Notes under the pieces: generated by a model
Database searches by the model: none
Seen by the model: the letters and a program-made list of their open reading frames with translations, nothing else
Told to the model about the DNA's origin: nothing
Made by a program: the position numbers and the translations under genes
NCBI GenBank assembly: GCA_018725345.1
Contig: QLUI01000043.1
Coordinates: 1 to 9,881, forward strand
Reading direction: 5' to 3'
DNA length: 9,881 nt
Origin: Bacillota bacterium
GTDB lineage: Bacteria > Bacillota > Dethiobacteria > Dethiobacterales > Dethiobacteraceae
Shown here: piece after piece, positions 1 to 7,900 of the stretch
Numbering within the stretch: position 1 is the first letter of the stretch
Layout: each line of letters starts with the position of its first letter

Positions 1-45
1 AAAACCGTAACAACCAGACTATTCACAGCCGGTTGTTACGGTTTT
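1..45. terminator. Perfect 15-bp inverted repeat, probable bidirectional intrinsic terminator
   Basis: Bases 1-15 and 31-45 are exact reverse complements (AAAACCGTAACAACC against GGTTGTTACGGTTTT) around a 15-base loop. The right arm runs into a T-rich stretch, and the left arm begins with four A, so the hairpin could end transcription in either direction. It most likely closes a plus-strand gene lying just outside the window. That gene is not visible, so the assignment to it is inference. Confidence 0.7.
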
Positions 46-186
46 TCTTCTTGCTGCATAGGAAATTATATCATTCAAGAAAGCTACGATCCTATGCAAG
101 GGGGATGTTTTGGGGGATTCCCCCTTATTCTTGCGGGGTGCAAAAGGACCGTCAGACCAACGCGATGTGGCGCCGTCCCCTAGCGG
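46..186. other. Non-coding, G/C-run-rich stretch; possible interspersed repeat
   Basis: This stretch between two terminator hairpins contains runs of G and C that can fold. AAGGGGGA at 98-105 pairs with TCCCCCTT at 119-126, and GCAAG at 96-100 can pair with CTTGC at 130-134. Short open frames cross it on both strands, but none has a ribosome binding site and both run into the flanking terminators. Read on the minus strand it encodes a peptide containing RKNKGESPKTSP. From memory, not from a search, similar short peptides turn up as spurious small proteins in anaerobic Firmicutes, which would fit a dispersed non-coding repeat. No gene is supported here. Confidence 0.35.
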
Positions 187-236
187 ATAAAAAAGACGCT
201 TCATCTGTCACAAAAAACGCGAAGCGTCTTTTTTAT
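187..236 (-). terminator. Intrinsic terminator of the isopropylmalate dehydrogenase-like gene
   Basis: Arms 187-202 and 221-236 are perfectly complementary over 16 bp, with core GACGCTTC/GAAGCGTC and an 18-base loop. Read on the minus strand, the hairpin lies about 38 bases after the stop codon of the 274-1326 gene, and its 3' arm ends in six T. The A/T tails are symmetrical, so it could also stop plus-strand read-through. Confidence 0.85.
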
Positions 237-273
237 GAGGCAAGCTATTTGCTTTCCCTAGTGTCTTTCTTTA

Positions 274-1326
274 TCAGAGGTTTTTAACAACTAAGTCACC
301 CACTTCTTGTGTGCTATAACCCATCTTGCCGGCGGCCATGCTTTTAATGTGCGACTGACAAATTTTTATCACCGAGTTCTCTACTTTGGCGGCGGCGTCT
401 GTTTCTTTAATATTTTCGAGCAACATGGCGGCCGCACCGATGGCAGCCAAAGGATTTACCACATTTAACCCGGTGTATTTCGGGGCAGAGCCGCCGATTG
501 GTTCAAACATAGAAACGCCTTCAGGATTGATGTTGCCGCCGGCGGCTATCCCCATTCCACCCTGAATCATGGCTCCTAAATCGGTAATGATATCGCCAAA
601 CATATTTTCCGTCACAATCACATCAAACCATTCTGGATTTTTAACCATCCACATTACAGTGGCATCGACATGAGCATAATCCCTTGTGATCTCAGGGAAT
701 TCCTTTTGACCAACTTCATGAAAAGCCCGCTCCCAAAGGTCAAATACATATGTGAGTACGTTAGTTTTACCGCAAAGAGTTACTTTTTTATCTTTGTTCC
801 GCTTCTGTGCGTATTGAAACGCATAACGGACGCAACGCTCCACTCCTTTGCGCGTAGAGATGGATTCCTGCAGAGCAATTTCATCTGCTGTACCCTTGCG
901 GAGAAAGCCGCCGGCACCTGCGTATTGACCCTCCGTATTTTCCCGGACGACTACAAAATCAATTTCTTTTGGACCTTTGTCTTTAATAGGCGTTTCCACA
1001 CCCGGATAAAGCTTTACTGGACGCAGATTTATATACTGATCCAGCTCAAAACGCAACCGTAAGAGTAGTCCCTTTTCCAGGATGCCGGGCTTAATATCGG
1101 GATGGCCAATAGCTCCCAGATAAATGGCGTCAAATGTTCTTAACTCCTCTACCACACTATCCGGAAGAATTTCGCCTGTGCGCAGATAACGTTCGCCACC
1201 CAAATCATAATGCGTATACTCCAGTTTAAAACCGTTAGCTTCACTGACGGCGTCAAGAACTTTCAAGCCTTCACGCACTACTTCAAGACCTGTCCCATCT
1301 CCGGGAAGAACAGCAATTTTATACAT
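274..1326 (-). CDS. Isocitrate/isopropylmalate dehydrogenase family protein (LeuB type 2-like)
   Basis: A 350-aa NAD(P)-dependent beta-decarboxylating dehydrogenase, full length for 3-isopropylmalate dehydrogenase. It would oxidise and decarboxylate a malate-type 2-hydroxyacid using Mg2+ in the cytoplasm. Visible motifs are GDGTG at residues 9-13, the substrate-helix region LLLRLRFELDQYINLRP at 87-103, RENTEGQY with the catalytic Tyr135, GKTN with Lys187, metal-ligand aspartates 221 (HVDAT), 245 and 249 (GDIITD), and the coenzyme loop GGSAPKYTG at about 278-286. The LRFELD, INLRP and KTNVL features resemble actinobacterial LeuB. The FDQY-like and QESISTRKGV stretches also recall tartrate/D-malate dehydrogenases, so the substrate is uncertain. 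The coenzyme loop has Gly where the family usually has His, and Lys-Tyr where IPMDH usually has Asp-Ile. The start at 1326 is chosen because AAAGGAGG sits 7 bases upstream; an in-frame ATG at 1362 has no such site. No leuA, leuC or leuD is adjacent. The gene stands alone, divergent from addB. Family is certain; the leuB assignment is only probable. Confidence 0.93.
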   Translation of the reverse strand: MYKIAVLPGDGTGLEVVREGLKVLDAVSEANGFKLEYTHYDLGGERYLRTGEILPDSVVEELRTFDAIYLGAIGHPDIKPGILEKGLLLRLRFELDQYINLRPVKLYPGVETPIKDKGPKEIDFVVVRENTEGQYAGAGGFLRKGTADEIALQESISTRKGVERCVRYAFQYAQKRNKDKKVTLCGKTNVLTYVFDLWERAFHEVGQKEFPEITRDYAHVDATVMWMVKNPEWFDVIVTENMFGDIITDLGAMIQGGMGIAAGGNINPEGVSMFEPIGGSAPKYTGLNVVNPLAAIGAAAMLLENIKETDAAAKVENSVIKICQSHIKSMAAGKMGYSTQEVGDLVVKNL

Positions 1327-1333
1327 CTGGGTG

Positions 1334-1341
1334 CCTCCTTT
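1334..1341 (-). promoter_or_regulatory. Ribosome binding site deciding the dehydrogenase start
   Basis: The minus strand reads AAAGGAGG, then CACCCAG, then ATG at 1326. This near-perfect Shine-Dalgarno with 7-base spacing fixes the start at MYKIAVLPGDG and rules out the longer reading from 1362. Confidence 0.9.
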
Positions 1342-1363
1342 AATAATCACTAATAACCACAAA

Positions 1364-1383
1364 AATATACGCTTTTTATTCTA
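1364..1383 (-). promoter_or_regulatory. Possible minus-strand promoter region (-10-like hexamers only)
   Basis: Minus-strand hexamers TATATT (1364-1369) and TAGAAT (1378-1383) resemble sigma-A -10 boxes at a suitable distance upstream of the dehydrogenase. Neither has a good TTGACA-like box at 16-18 bases, so the exact promoter is uncertain. Confidence 0.25.
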
Positions 1384-1396
1384 ATACAAAATAGGG

Positions 1397-1432
1397 GAAA
1401 AGGGAAGAGCGAAAAGGGATTAGCCTGGATTA
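1397..1432. repeat. Two short direct-repeat pairs in the divergent intergenic region
   Basis: GAAAAGGGA occurs at 1397-1405 and 1411-1419. GGATTA occurs at 1417-1422 and 1427-1432, exactly one helical turn apart and immediately upstream of the addB -35 box. They may be regulator contacts or chance. The repeats are read directly; a role is speculation. Confidence 0.3.
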
Positions 1433-1440
1433 ACGCGAAT

Positions 1441-1468
1441 TTGACAAATTATTTACTGCGTTTAAAAA
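1441..1468 (+). promoter_or_regulatory. Predicted sigma-A promoter of the addBA-cobT operon
   Basis: A consensus -35 box TTGACA (1441-1446) is followed after 16 bases by TAAAAA (1463-1468), which matches four of six -10 positions. Transcription would start about 1475, giving a leader of roughly 25 bases before addB. The -35 is exact and the -10 is weak. No other plus-strand promoter is evident between the divergent genes. Confidence 0.55.
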
Positions 1469-1486
1469 CGTCTTTCTTGCTGAATG

Positions 1487-1496
1487 AAGGGGGTGG
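1487..1496 (+). promoter_or_regulatory. Ribosome binding site deciding the addB start
   Basis: AAGGGGGTGG lies 5 bases before ATG 1502 and downstream of the alternative in-frame ATG at 1484. It can therefore serve only the 1502 start. Confidence 0.85.
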
Positions 1497-1501
1497 CTAA
1501 A

Positions 1502-4500
1502 ATGACAATTCGTTTTATCTTGGGCAGAGCAGGTAGCGGCAAGACTTCTGCCTGTCTGCAGGCTATGGCAAAATTAAGCAAACTGGAGCCGCTGGGGCCA
1601 CCACTCATCTTCCTAGTGCCGGAGCAAACCACTTTTCAAATGGAACGTGAACTGGCCTTGCTTTGTGGTGGCGGAACGTTCAGGGCGCAGGTGCTCTCCT
1701 TTCAGCGCCTTGCGTATCGGATGCTACAGGAAGGGAAAAAACCCTTGGCTCTAATTAGTGAACAAGGAAAGCAAATGGTTTTGCGACGGCTGCTTCAAGA
1801 GCGTTGGGCTGAAATGAGTACGCTTGGCAAAGCAGCCAAGCAGCCACGTTTTTGTCTACAGTTATCGGCTCAGTTGCGCGAATTAAACAACTATAATATA
1901 AAGCCGGAAAATTTGCTAGAGCTGGCAAATGCTACAAAGCATTCTGCTGTTTTGCAAGGGAAGCTACGTGATTTGGCAGAAATAGCCGGAGCCTACCAGG
2001 CATATATCCATGACAGCTTTACTGATCCCGAAAATATGCTTCAGCTCTTAACTGCCACAATAGAAAACGGCGGGTTGCCTGCCGGCACTATGGTTTGGGT
2101 TGACGGGTTTGCCGGTTTCACACTGCAAGAATATTCGGTGTTGCGCGCACTTAGCAAGGCTGCCTCACAAGTGGAGCTTACCCTCTGCCTCGACCCGTCC
2201 CTCACCTTGTCTGCTGAGCCGGCAGAAGAAGAGCTGTTTCATCAAGCCTTGGATAGCCGGCGGAGACTGCAGCAACTGGCAATCGAAGCAAATGTCGTTT
2301 TGTTGCCGCCGTTAATCTTGCCGTTCCAAGGCAGGGATACCCGCTATGCTCAGTGCCCCCCTTTAGCGCACATTGAAGCGCAGTTTGGCCGCTTTCCTTT
2401 CGAGCCCTTTGAGCAGAGCACAGCGATGATAAAGTTGGTGAAAGCTGCTGGTGCCCGCGCGGAAGTGGAAGCTATGGCTAGGGACATTTACCGGATTGTC
2501 AAGGAACATGGCTGGCGTTATGCCGATATCGGCGTTATTCTGCGTAATTTTTCCGATTATCATGATTTGGTGACAGCAGTATTCCGCGAATATAATATCC
2601 CTTGTTATATAGATGCACAGCATTCTGCATCTTCCCATCCGTTGGTGGAATTTCTGCGTTCCGTGCTGGAGGCAGCATTAAGCAATCTAAGCTCTACGAC
2701 CGTCATTCAATTGTTAAAAACTGATCTGTTCCCGCTGGAAAGAATGGAAACAGACAGGCTTGAAAACTATGTTCGTGCCCACGGAGTCAGGGGGCGGCAC
2801 TGGCTGGACAAGAAACCGTGGACTTTTCGTTTGTCTTTGGCACTGGACGATGAACAGGATGAGCAGATTGAAGTAACGACCGACTTGGCCGACTTAAACA
2901 AGGCAAAAGAGCAATTTGCTCAGTACTTTGAGCCGTTTTATAAAGCAGTGGCCGGATCGGGAATACAGGTAGTGGCTGTCTATTGCCGAGCTATCTGGGA
3001 GCTGCTTGAGAGTATTGCCGCTCAGTCCCGCCTGCAAGCATGGGCCAAGGCACAAGCGGCCGACGGTGAAATAAATCAAGCGGCACAGCACCGCCATGTC
3101 TGGCAAGGGGTTATAGAACTGCTCAGTCATGCGGCCAATATATGGGACGGGCAAACAATGAGCCTACAGGAATTTACGCAACTCATTTTTACAGGACTGG
3201 AAAGCCTGACGTTAGGCTTAACTCCGGCAGGACTTGATCAGGTAATTGTTGGCAGCGTAGAGCGTTCTCGATTGCCGCAAATCAAGGCGGCTTACGTTCT
3301 TGGGTTAAGTGAAGGTGATTTTCCGGCCAGGCTGCAAGAGGAAGGGATATTTGGCGATGAGGAACGCGATCTACTGGCAGCGTCAGGCATGGAAATGGCG
3401 GCAACGCGACGGCAGAAATTGTTCCACGAACAATACTTATCATATATTGCCCTGACCCGTAGCTCTGACTATCTCTGGGCCAGCTACTCATTGGCAGATG
3501 AGGAGGGGAGGGGGAAAAGGCCTTCACTCCTCTTTAAACGGCTGCAGCAGATTTTCCCCGAAAACGAGATCTGCTTTATGCTTAATCTGCCCGATAGTGC
3601 TGATGATTTAACTCTGCTAACAGAACCGAAAAAAACTGCGGCAACCCTAGTGCTACAGGCTAACCGCAGCATCAATAACGGTCAGATCTCATCTTTTTGG
3701 GCCACTGTTTACAATGAATCTTTGCAACAGCCGCAGATTCTTGCCGCCATGCAAACGCTTTGGCGCGCACTGTCAGAAGCAAATATTGTCAGTTCTCTTT
3801 CCCCCTCCATCCTGGAAGCATTATACGGCAACCCGCTAAAAAGCAGCGTTTCCCGCCTGGAACTTTTTGCCCGCTGTCCCTTTGCGCACTTTGCGCGCTA
3901 CGCTCTTCTGCTGGAGGAGAGGAAAGAATACCGGTTGGAGGCACCGGATGTCGGAGTATTTTATCATACTGCCCTCAACCAGTTTGTAGTTGGGTTAGTA
4001 AATGACCAGAAATGTTGGTCTACCCTTGACGATGCTGAAGTCTGGGAGAGAATGAATCAGATTGTTGAAAAACTGACTCCTCGCCTACGCAGTGAAATTC
4101 TCATGTCCACCTCCCGGATGCGCTATTTAGCGGAAAAACTAAAAGACACTTTAGGGCAGGCGGCTGTCGCTTTAACAGAACATGCACGCAGCAGCACTTT
4201 TTTGCCTGTGGCGCTGGAACTTTTTTTTGGCCGCAACCTCCTGCCACCATTGCGTCTTGCTGACGGAAAAGTGGAACTCTGGCTCTATGGCCAAATTGAC
4301 AGGGTGGATTTGGCTGAAAGTGCGGATCAAGCATATCTGATTGTCATTGACTACAAAACAAATCCACAGGATTTAAAGCTGAGTGATGTTTGGCATGGCT
4401 TAGCTTTACAGCTACTTGCCTACCAGGCGGTTGTGCTGGAACAGGCAGCACAATTTACAAGATTACCTGCTACGGCTGCGGGCGTATTTTATTTTGGCAT

Positions 4501-4948
4501 TCAGCGACAGATGGATAGGAAGCCCAACCCACCGCCTGTTGTCCAAACAAATAAAACTGAAAGCCAGCTTGACGGCCTGGCAATGGCTGATTCAAAAGTA
4601 ATAGCGCTACTGGGTGGCACAAATTTTTTGCGCCGAGTAAAACTAAAAAATGATGGAGCCTTTACCAAAGCCTCTCGCGTAGCTGACCGACAGCAAATGA
4701 GTTTACTATTAACTTGGCTTCGAAGTAAACTACTTGAATTGGCGGGAAAAATCTTTGCCGGCGAAGCCTCCGCCCGGCCATATCGCAAGCAAAGCGGGCA
4801 GCGCGCCTGTTCTTTTTGTCCATATTTTGCGCTCTGCCGCTTTGATCTCACTGTGGAGGGTAACAGCTATCGGTTGTTGGAGAATATGGGGGATGAGGAT
4901 GTTTTGTCCATCGTTACGCAGCAGTGGAAAAGGAGTGAACTCCTGTGA
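1502..4948 (+). CDS. addB: ATP-dependent helicase/deoxyribonuclease subunit B (AddB)
   Basis: This is the AddB subunit of the AddAB (RexAB-type) complex, which processes double-strand DNA ends and is thought to recognise Chi through its helicase-like part. The protein has 1148 aa; the Bacillus subtilis protein has 1166. GRAGSGKT at residues 8-15 is an intact Walker A. The middle contains the family stretch VIVGSVERSRLPQIKAAYVL and LGLSEGDFP. The C-terminal nuclease domain shows GVFYHTAL (His822), LYGQIDRVD and IDYKTN (Asp950, Lys952). Four cysteines, Cys792 (ARCPF) and Cys1103, 1106 and 1112 (C-X2-C-X5-C), match the 4Fe-4S staple that pins the nuclease domain in AddB. The N-terminal start is set by the Shine-Dalgarno at 1487-1496. 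The stop codon overlaps the addA start by 4 bases. No frameshift or lost catalytic residue is seen. The enzyme should act in the cytoplasm with AddA, feeding 3' single strands to RecA. Confidence 0.98.
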   Translation: MTIRFILGRAGSGKTSACLQAMAKLSKLEPLGPPLIFLVPEQTTFQMERELALLCGGGTFRAQVLSFQRLAYRMLQEGKKPLALISEQGKQMVLRRLLQERWAEMSTLGKAAKQPRFCLQLSAQLRELNNYNIKPENLLELANATKHSAVLQGKLRDLAEIAGAYQAYIHDSFTDPENMLQLLTATIENGGLPAGTMVWVDGFAGFTLQEYSVLRALSKAASQVELTLCLDPSLTLSAEPAEEELFHQALDSRRRLQQLAIEANVVLLPPLILPFQGRDTRYAQCPPLAHIEAQFGRFPFEPFEQSTAMIKLVKAAGARAEVEAMARDIYRIVKEHGWRYADIGVILRNFSDYHDLVTAVFREYNIPCYIDAQHSASSHPLVEFLRSVLEAALSNLSSTTVIQLLKTDLFPLERMETDRLENYVRAHGVRGRHWLDKKPWTFRLSLALDDEQDEQIEVTTDLADLNKAKEQFAQYFEPFYKAVAGSGIQVVAVYCRAIWELLESIAAQSRLQAWAKAQAADGEINQAAQHRHVWQGVIELLSHAANIWDGQTMSLQEFTQLIFTGLESLTLGLTPAGLDQVIVGSVERSRLPQIKAAYVLGLSEGDFPARLQEEGIFGDEERDLLAASGMEMAATRRQKLFHEQYLSYIALTRSSDYLWASYSLADEEGRGKRPSLLFKRLQQIFPENEICFMLNLPDSADDLTLLTEPKKTAATLVLQANRSINNGQISSFWATVYNESLQQPQILAAMQTLWRALSEANIVSSLSPSILEALYGNPLKSSVSRLELFARCPFAHFARYALLLEERKEYRLEAPDVGVFYHTALNQFVVGLVNDQKCWSTLDDAEVWERMNQIVEKLTPRLRSEILMSTSRMRYLAEKLKDTLGQAAVALTEHARSSTFLPVALELFFGRNLLPPLRLADGKVELWLYGQIDRVDLAESADQAYLIVIDYKTNPQDLKLSDVWHGLALQLLAYQAVVLEQAAQFTRLPATAAGVFYFGIQRQMDRKPNPPPVVQTNKTESQLDGLAMADSKVIALLGGTNFLRRVKLKNDGAFTKASRVADRQQMSLLLTWLRSKLLELAGKIFAGEASARPYRKQSGQRACSFCPYFALCRFDLTVEGNSYRLLENMGDEDVLSIVTQQWKRSELL
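4928..4948 (+). promoter_or_regulatory. addB/addA translational coupling site
   Basis: AAAAGGAG inside the last addB codons precedes the addA GTG at 4945 by 9 bases. The addB stop TGA shares the GTGA tetranucleotide. The overlap should couple translation and keep the two subunits near equal amounts. The nearest in-frame ATG lies far inside the helicase core, so GTG is the only sensible start. Confidence 0.85.
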
Positions 4949-7900
4949 ATAAAGCTTGGACAGATGAGCAACTTGAAGCGATTACCGCGACCGGTGCCAA
5001 CTTACTAGTTGCCGCCGCCGCCGGGGCTGGTAAAACGGCGGTGCTGGTGGAGCGAATTATCCGAATAGTTTGTGACAGAAAAACCCCTGTTGATATAGAC
5101 CGTTTGTTAGTTGTGACATTTACGGAAGCGGCGGCGGCAGAAATGCGTGAACGAATCGGCGCAGCCCTGGAGAAAGAAATTCGTGAATCTGGCCGCATGG
5201 AACTGGGCAGACAGCTTGCGCTGGTAAACGGAGCTCCCATTTCCACACTCCATTCTTTTTGTCTTGCCGTGATTCGCCGTTATTTTTACATGTTAGAGAT
5301 TGATCCCGGATTCCGTGTGGCTGACGAAGCTGAAGCCTCCATGCTTCGTCAAGATGTCCTGACTGAACTGCTCGAGCAGGCTCTGGCTGACGAGGGTACA
5401 GCAATTTTAGAACTGGTATCTAGTTATGGCGGGAAAAAAGGTGATGAAGGACTAGCGCAGCAAATTCTGCGGCTTTATAGTTTTGCCTGGAGCAATCCTG
5501 ATCCGGCTGGGTGGTTGGAAAAAGCCGTCTCACTTTTTGAGATAGCAAAACATAAATCGACAACTGAAGCGCTTGCGCCTTGGATACCTTCAATCTTTCA
5601 GCATCTGCTGCATGAGCTGGCGCATGCTGAGATCTTACTGAAGAGAGCGTTTTCTTTATGCTATCAACCTGAAGCGCCGGTTGTATATGAAAAAATTTTG
5701 ACTGCAGAACGGGAGCAAGTGGAGCGACTGATAGCCCTTGCCGAGCTTTCCTCTTGGGAGGAACTACGCGAGGCTTGGTTGGGAGCGACCTTTAACAGGT
5801 TGCCTACCGCCAGAGGTGTGTGCGAAGAAAAGAAAGAACAGATAAAAAAACTGCGTGACAAAGCTAAGGCAATAGTTCGCAGCGCGGCTGAAACTTTTTT
5901 TGTCCGCACTTCTGCAGATTATCTCAGTGAAATAAACAAACTAGCTCCACTAGTTACGGGGTTGTCCGAGCTGACAAAACGCTTTGCTGAACTGTATGGC
6001 CGAAAAAAAAGACAGATAGGCTTAGTTGATTTTAATGACTTGGAGCATTTCTGCCTCCAAATCTTGTGGCGAGCTAACAGCGCTGAAGCTATCCCATCTG
6101 ATGCAGCCTTGGAATTGCGCCAACATTTCAGTCATGTGCTGGTAGACGAATACCAAGATATCAATCCAGTTCAAGATACCATTCTTGCCTTAGTTTCGAG
6201 GCAGGGAGAGCCGTCTCCCAATCTTTTTATGGTGGGAGACGTGAAACAAAGTATTTACCGCTTTCGCATGGGGGAGCCTGCTCTCTTTCTTAAGCGTTAC
6301 TCCTGCTATCCGACTAGGAAGGGAGGGGTCGAACGAAAGATTTTGCTCAGCAAGAACTTTCGTTGTCGGGCCGGTGTAGTTTCTGCCGTCAATTTTCTTT
6401 TCCGCCAGCTTATGATTGAAGCGGCTGCAGAAATTGAGTATAACGAGGATGCGGAACTCATTTGCGGAGCAGATTATCCAGAAAATGAGCATGGTTCTGT
6501 TAGCCAAGTTGCTGTGGAAGTCCATCTCCTGCCGCGAGAACAGGCGCTTGACAGTGCATTGGAAGCGCAGGATGAAGAAGGGGACGAACCGGATGCGTTA
6601 GAGCGGGAAGCTCTGGTTATAGCACAAAGGATTACTGAAATGCTAGACAGTGCGGAAGGAGCACTGCAAATATACGATCAGGAAAGCGGAGTTTACAGAC
6701 CGGCCTCCTATAGGGATATGGTTATTCTTTTGCGGGCTACTAATAATAGAGCAAACCGTCTGATAGATATTCTCGGCAGGTTTGGTATCCCGGCTTATGC
6801 CGATCTTTCAACCGGCTATTTTGCTGCCACCGAAGTGGAGACCATGTTATCCCTCTTAAAAGTATTGGATAACTCCTGTCAAGATATTTCGCTGGCCGCA
6901 GTTCTGCGTTCGCCATTTGTCGGCCTCTCCCTGGAAGAACTCGCGCTGGTGCGCATTACGGGCGGTAAAAAAAGTGATTTCTATAATTGCGTAACTTTGA
7001 CAGCAAATGCAGACATCCCTCTCCTTTCAGAAAAACTGCAACACTTTCTCTCTCAACTTGAGCGCTGGCGGAGCAAAGCCAGGCAGGAAAAACTGACAAC
7101 TCTTATTGCCGCAATCTACCGAGAAAGCGGTTACGCTGACTATGTGGCAGGGCTTCCAAACGGAGCACAACGTCAGGCAAACCTTCATGCCCTTTTTTCT
7201 CGTGCCCGGCAATTCGACCGTTTTTCACGACAAGGTCTGTTCCGTTTTTTGGAATTTATTGCACAACTACGCCGTTCCGGCGAAGACCTAGGGGCAGCCA
7301 GGGCGCTGGCTGAAAACGAAAATGTGGTGCGAATCATGAGCATCCACAAATCTAAGGGACTGGAATTTCCCATTGTTTTCCTATGCGATCTCGGAAAAAA
7401 GTTCAACTTTCTTGACCAACAAACAGATATTTTGATACACAAGGATCAAGGCATAGCACCTTTGGTTGTAGATAACCAGAGGATGGTTCGCTACCCATCT
7501 TTGCCTTACCTGGCACTAAAACTTGTCGGCGAAGCAGAAGTTAGGGCGGAGGAAATGCGCATCCTTTATGTCGCCTTGACCCGTGCCCGTGAAAAGTTGT
7601 TGTTGATTGGTTCAGCACGGAATCTGTCAGATGAACAGGTAGTCTGGCGTCAGCTCCTTACCTACCAAGAAAAATCTCTGCCAACTTCCGAACTGGTTCG
7701 GGCCAAATGCTGTCTGGATTGGCTGGGACGGGCTCTTATCCGTCATTATGACATGGAGGGAGCGCAGAAGCATTTTCCATGGTTGCCCGGGGAAGATTCC
7801 CGCTTTAGTATTTCGATCTGGAACGGCGAAGACAAACGACTCCCCAATCTACCGCTGCCAAATCGGACTGCTACAAAAGACTGGGATGATATTCTTGCTC

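Noticed and set aside
19..204. A 61-codon minus-strand reading frame in the left intergenic region
   Set aside because: It begins within the loop and arm of one terminator and ends within the other, has no Shine-Dalgarno, and is better explained as a non-coding repeat.
33..287. An 84-codon plus-strand reading frame
   Set aside because: It starts inside the left hairpin arm, runs through the second terminator and into the 3' end of the dehydrogenase gene, and has no ribosome binding site or recognisable motif.
670..1062. A 130-codon plus-strand frame antisense to the dehydrogenase
   Set aside because: It lies wholly within a clear coding gene on the other strand, has no Shine-Dalgarno, and shows no family motifs.
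1327..1362. Longer N-terminus for the dehydrogenase from the ATG at 1362
   Set aside because: It would add 12 residues before the conserved MYKIAVLPGDG start and would place the strong AAAGGAGG inside the coding region.
1484..1501. Upstream ATG for addB at 1484
   Set aside because: No ribosome binding site precedes it, whereas AAGGGGGTGG lies between it and the ATG at 1502.
4501..4851. A 116-codon minus-strand frame antisense to the addB nuclease domain
   Set aside because: The plus strand here encodes the conserved nuclease and iron-sulfur cysteine region, and the antisense frame has no motif or initiation site.
6190..6525. A 111-codon minus-strand frame antisense to addA
   Set aside because: It overlaps the coding strand for helicase motifs III and IV and has no independent support.
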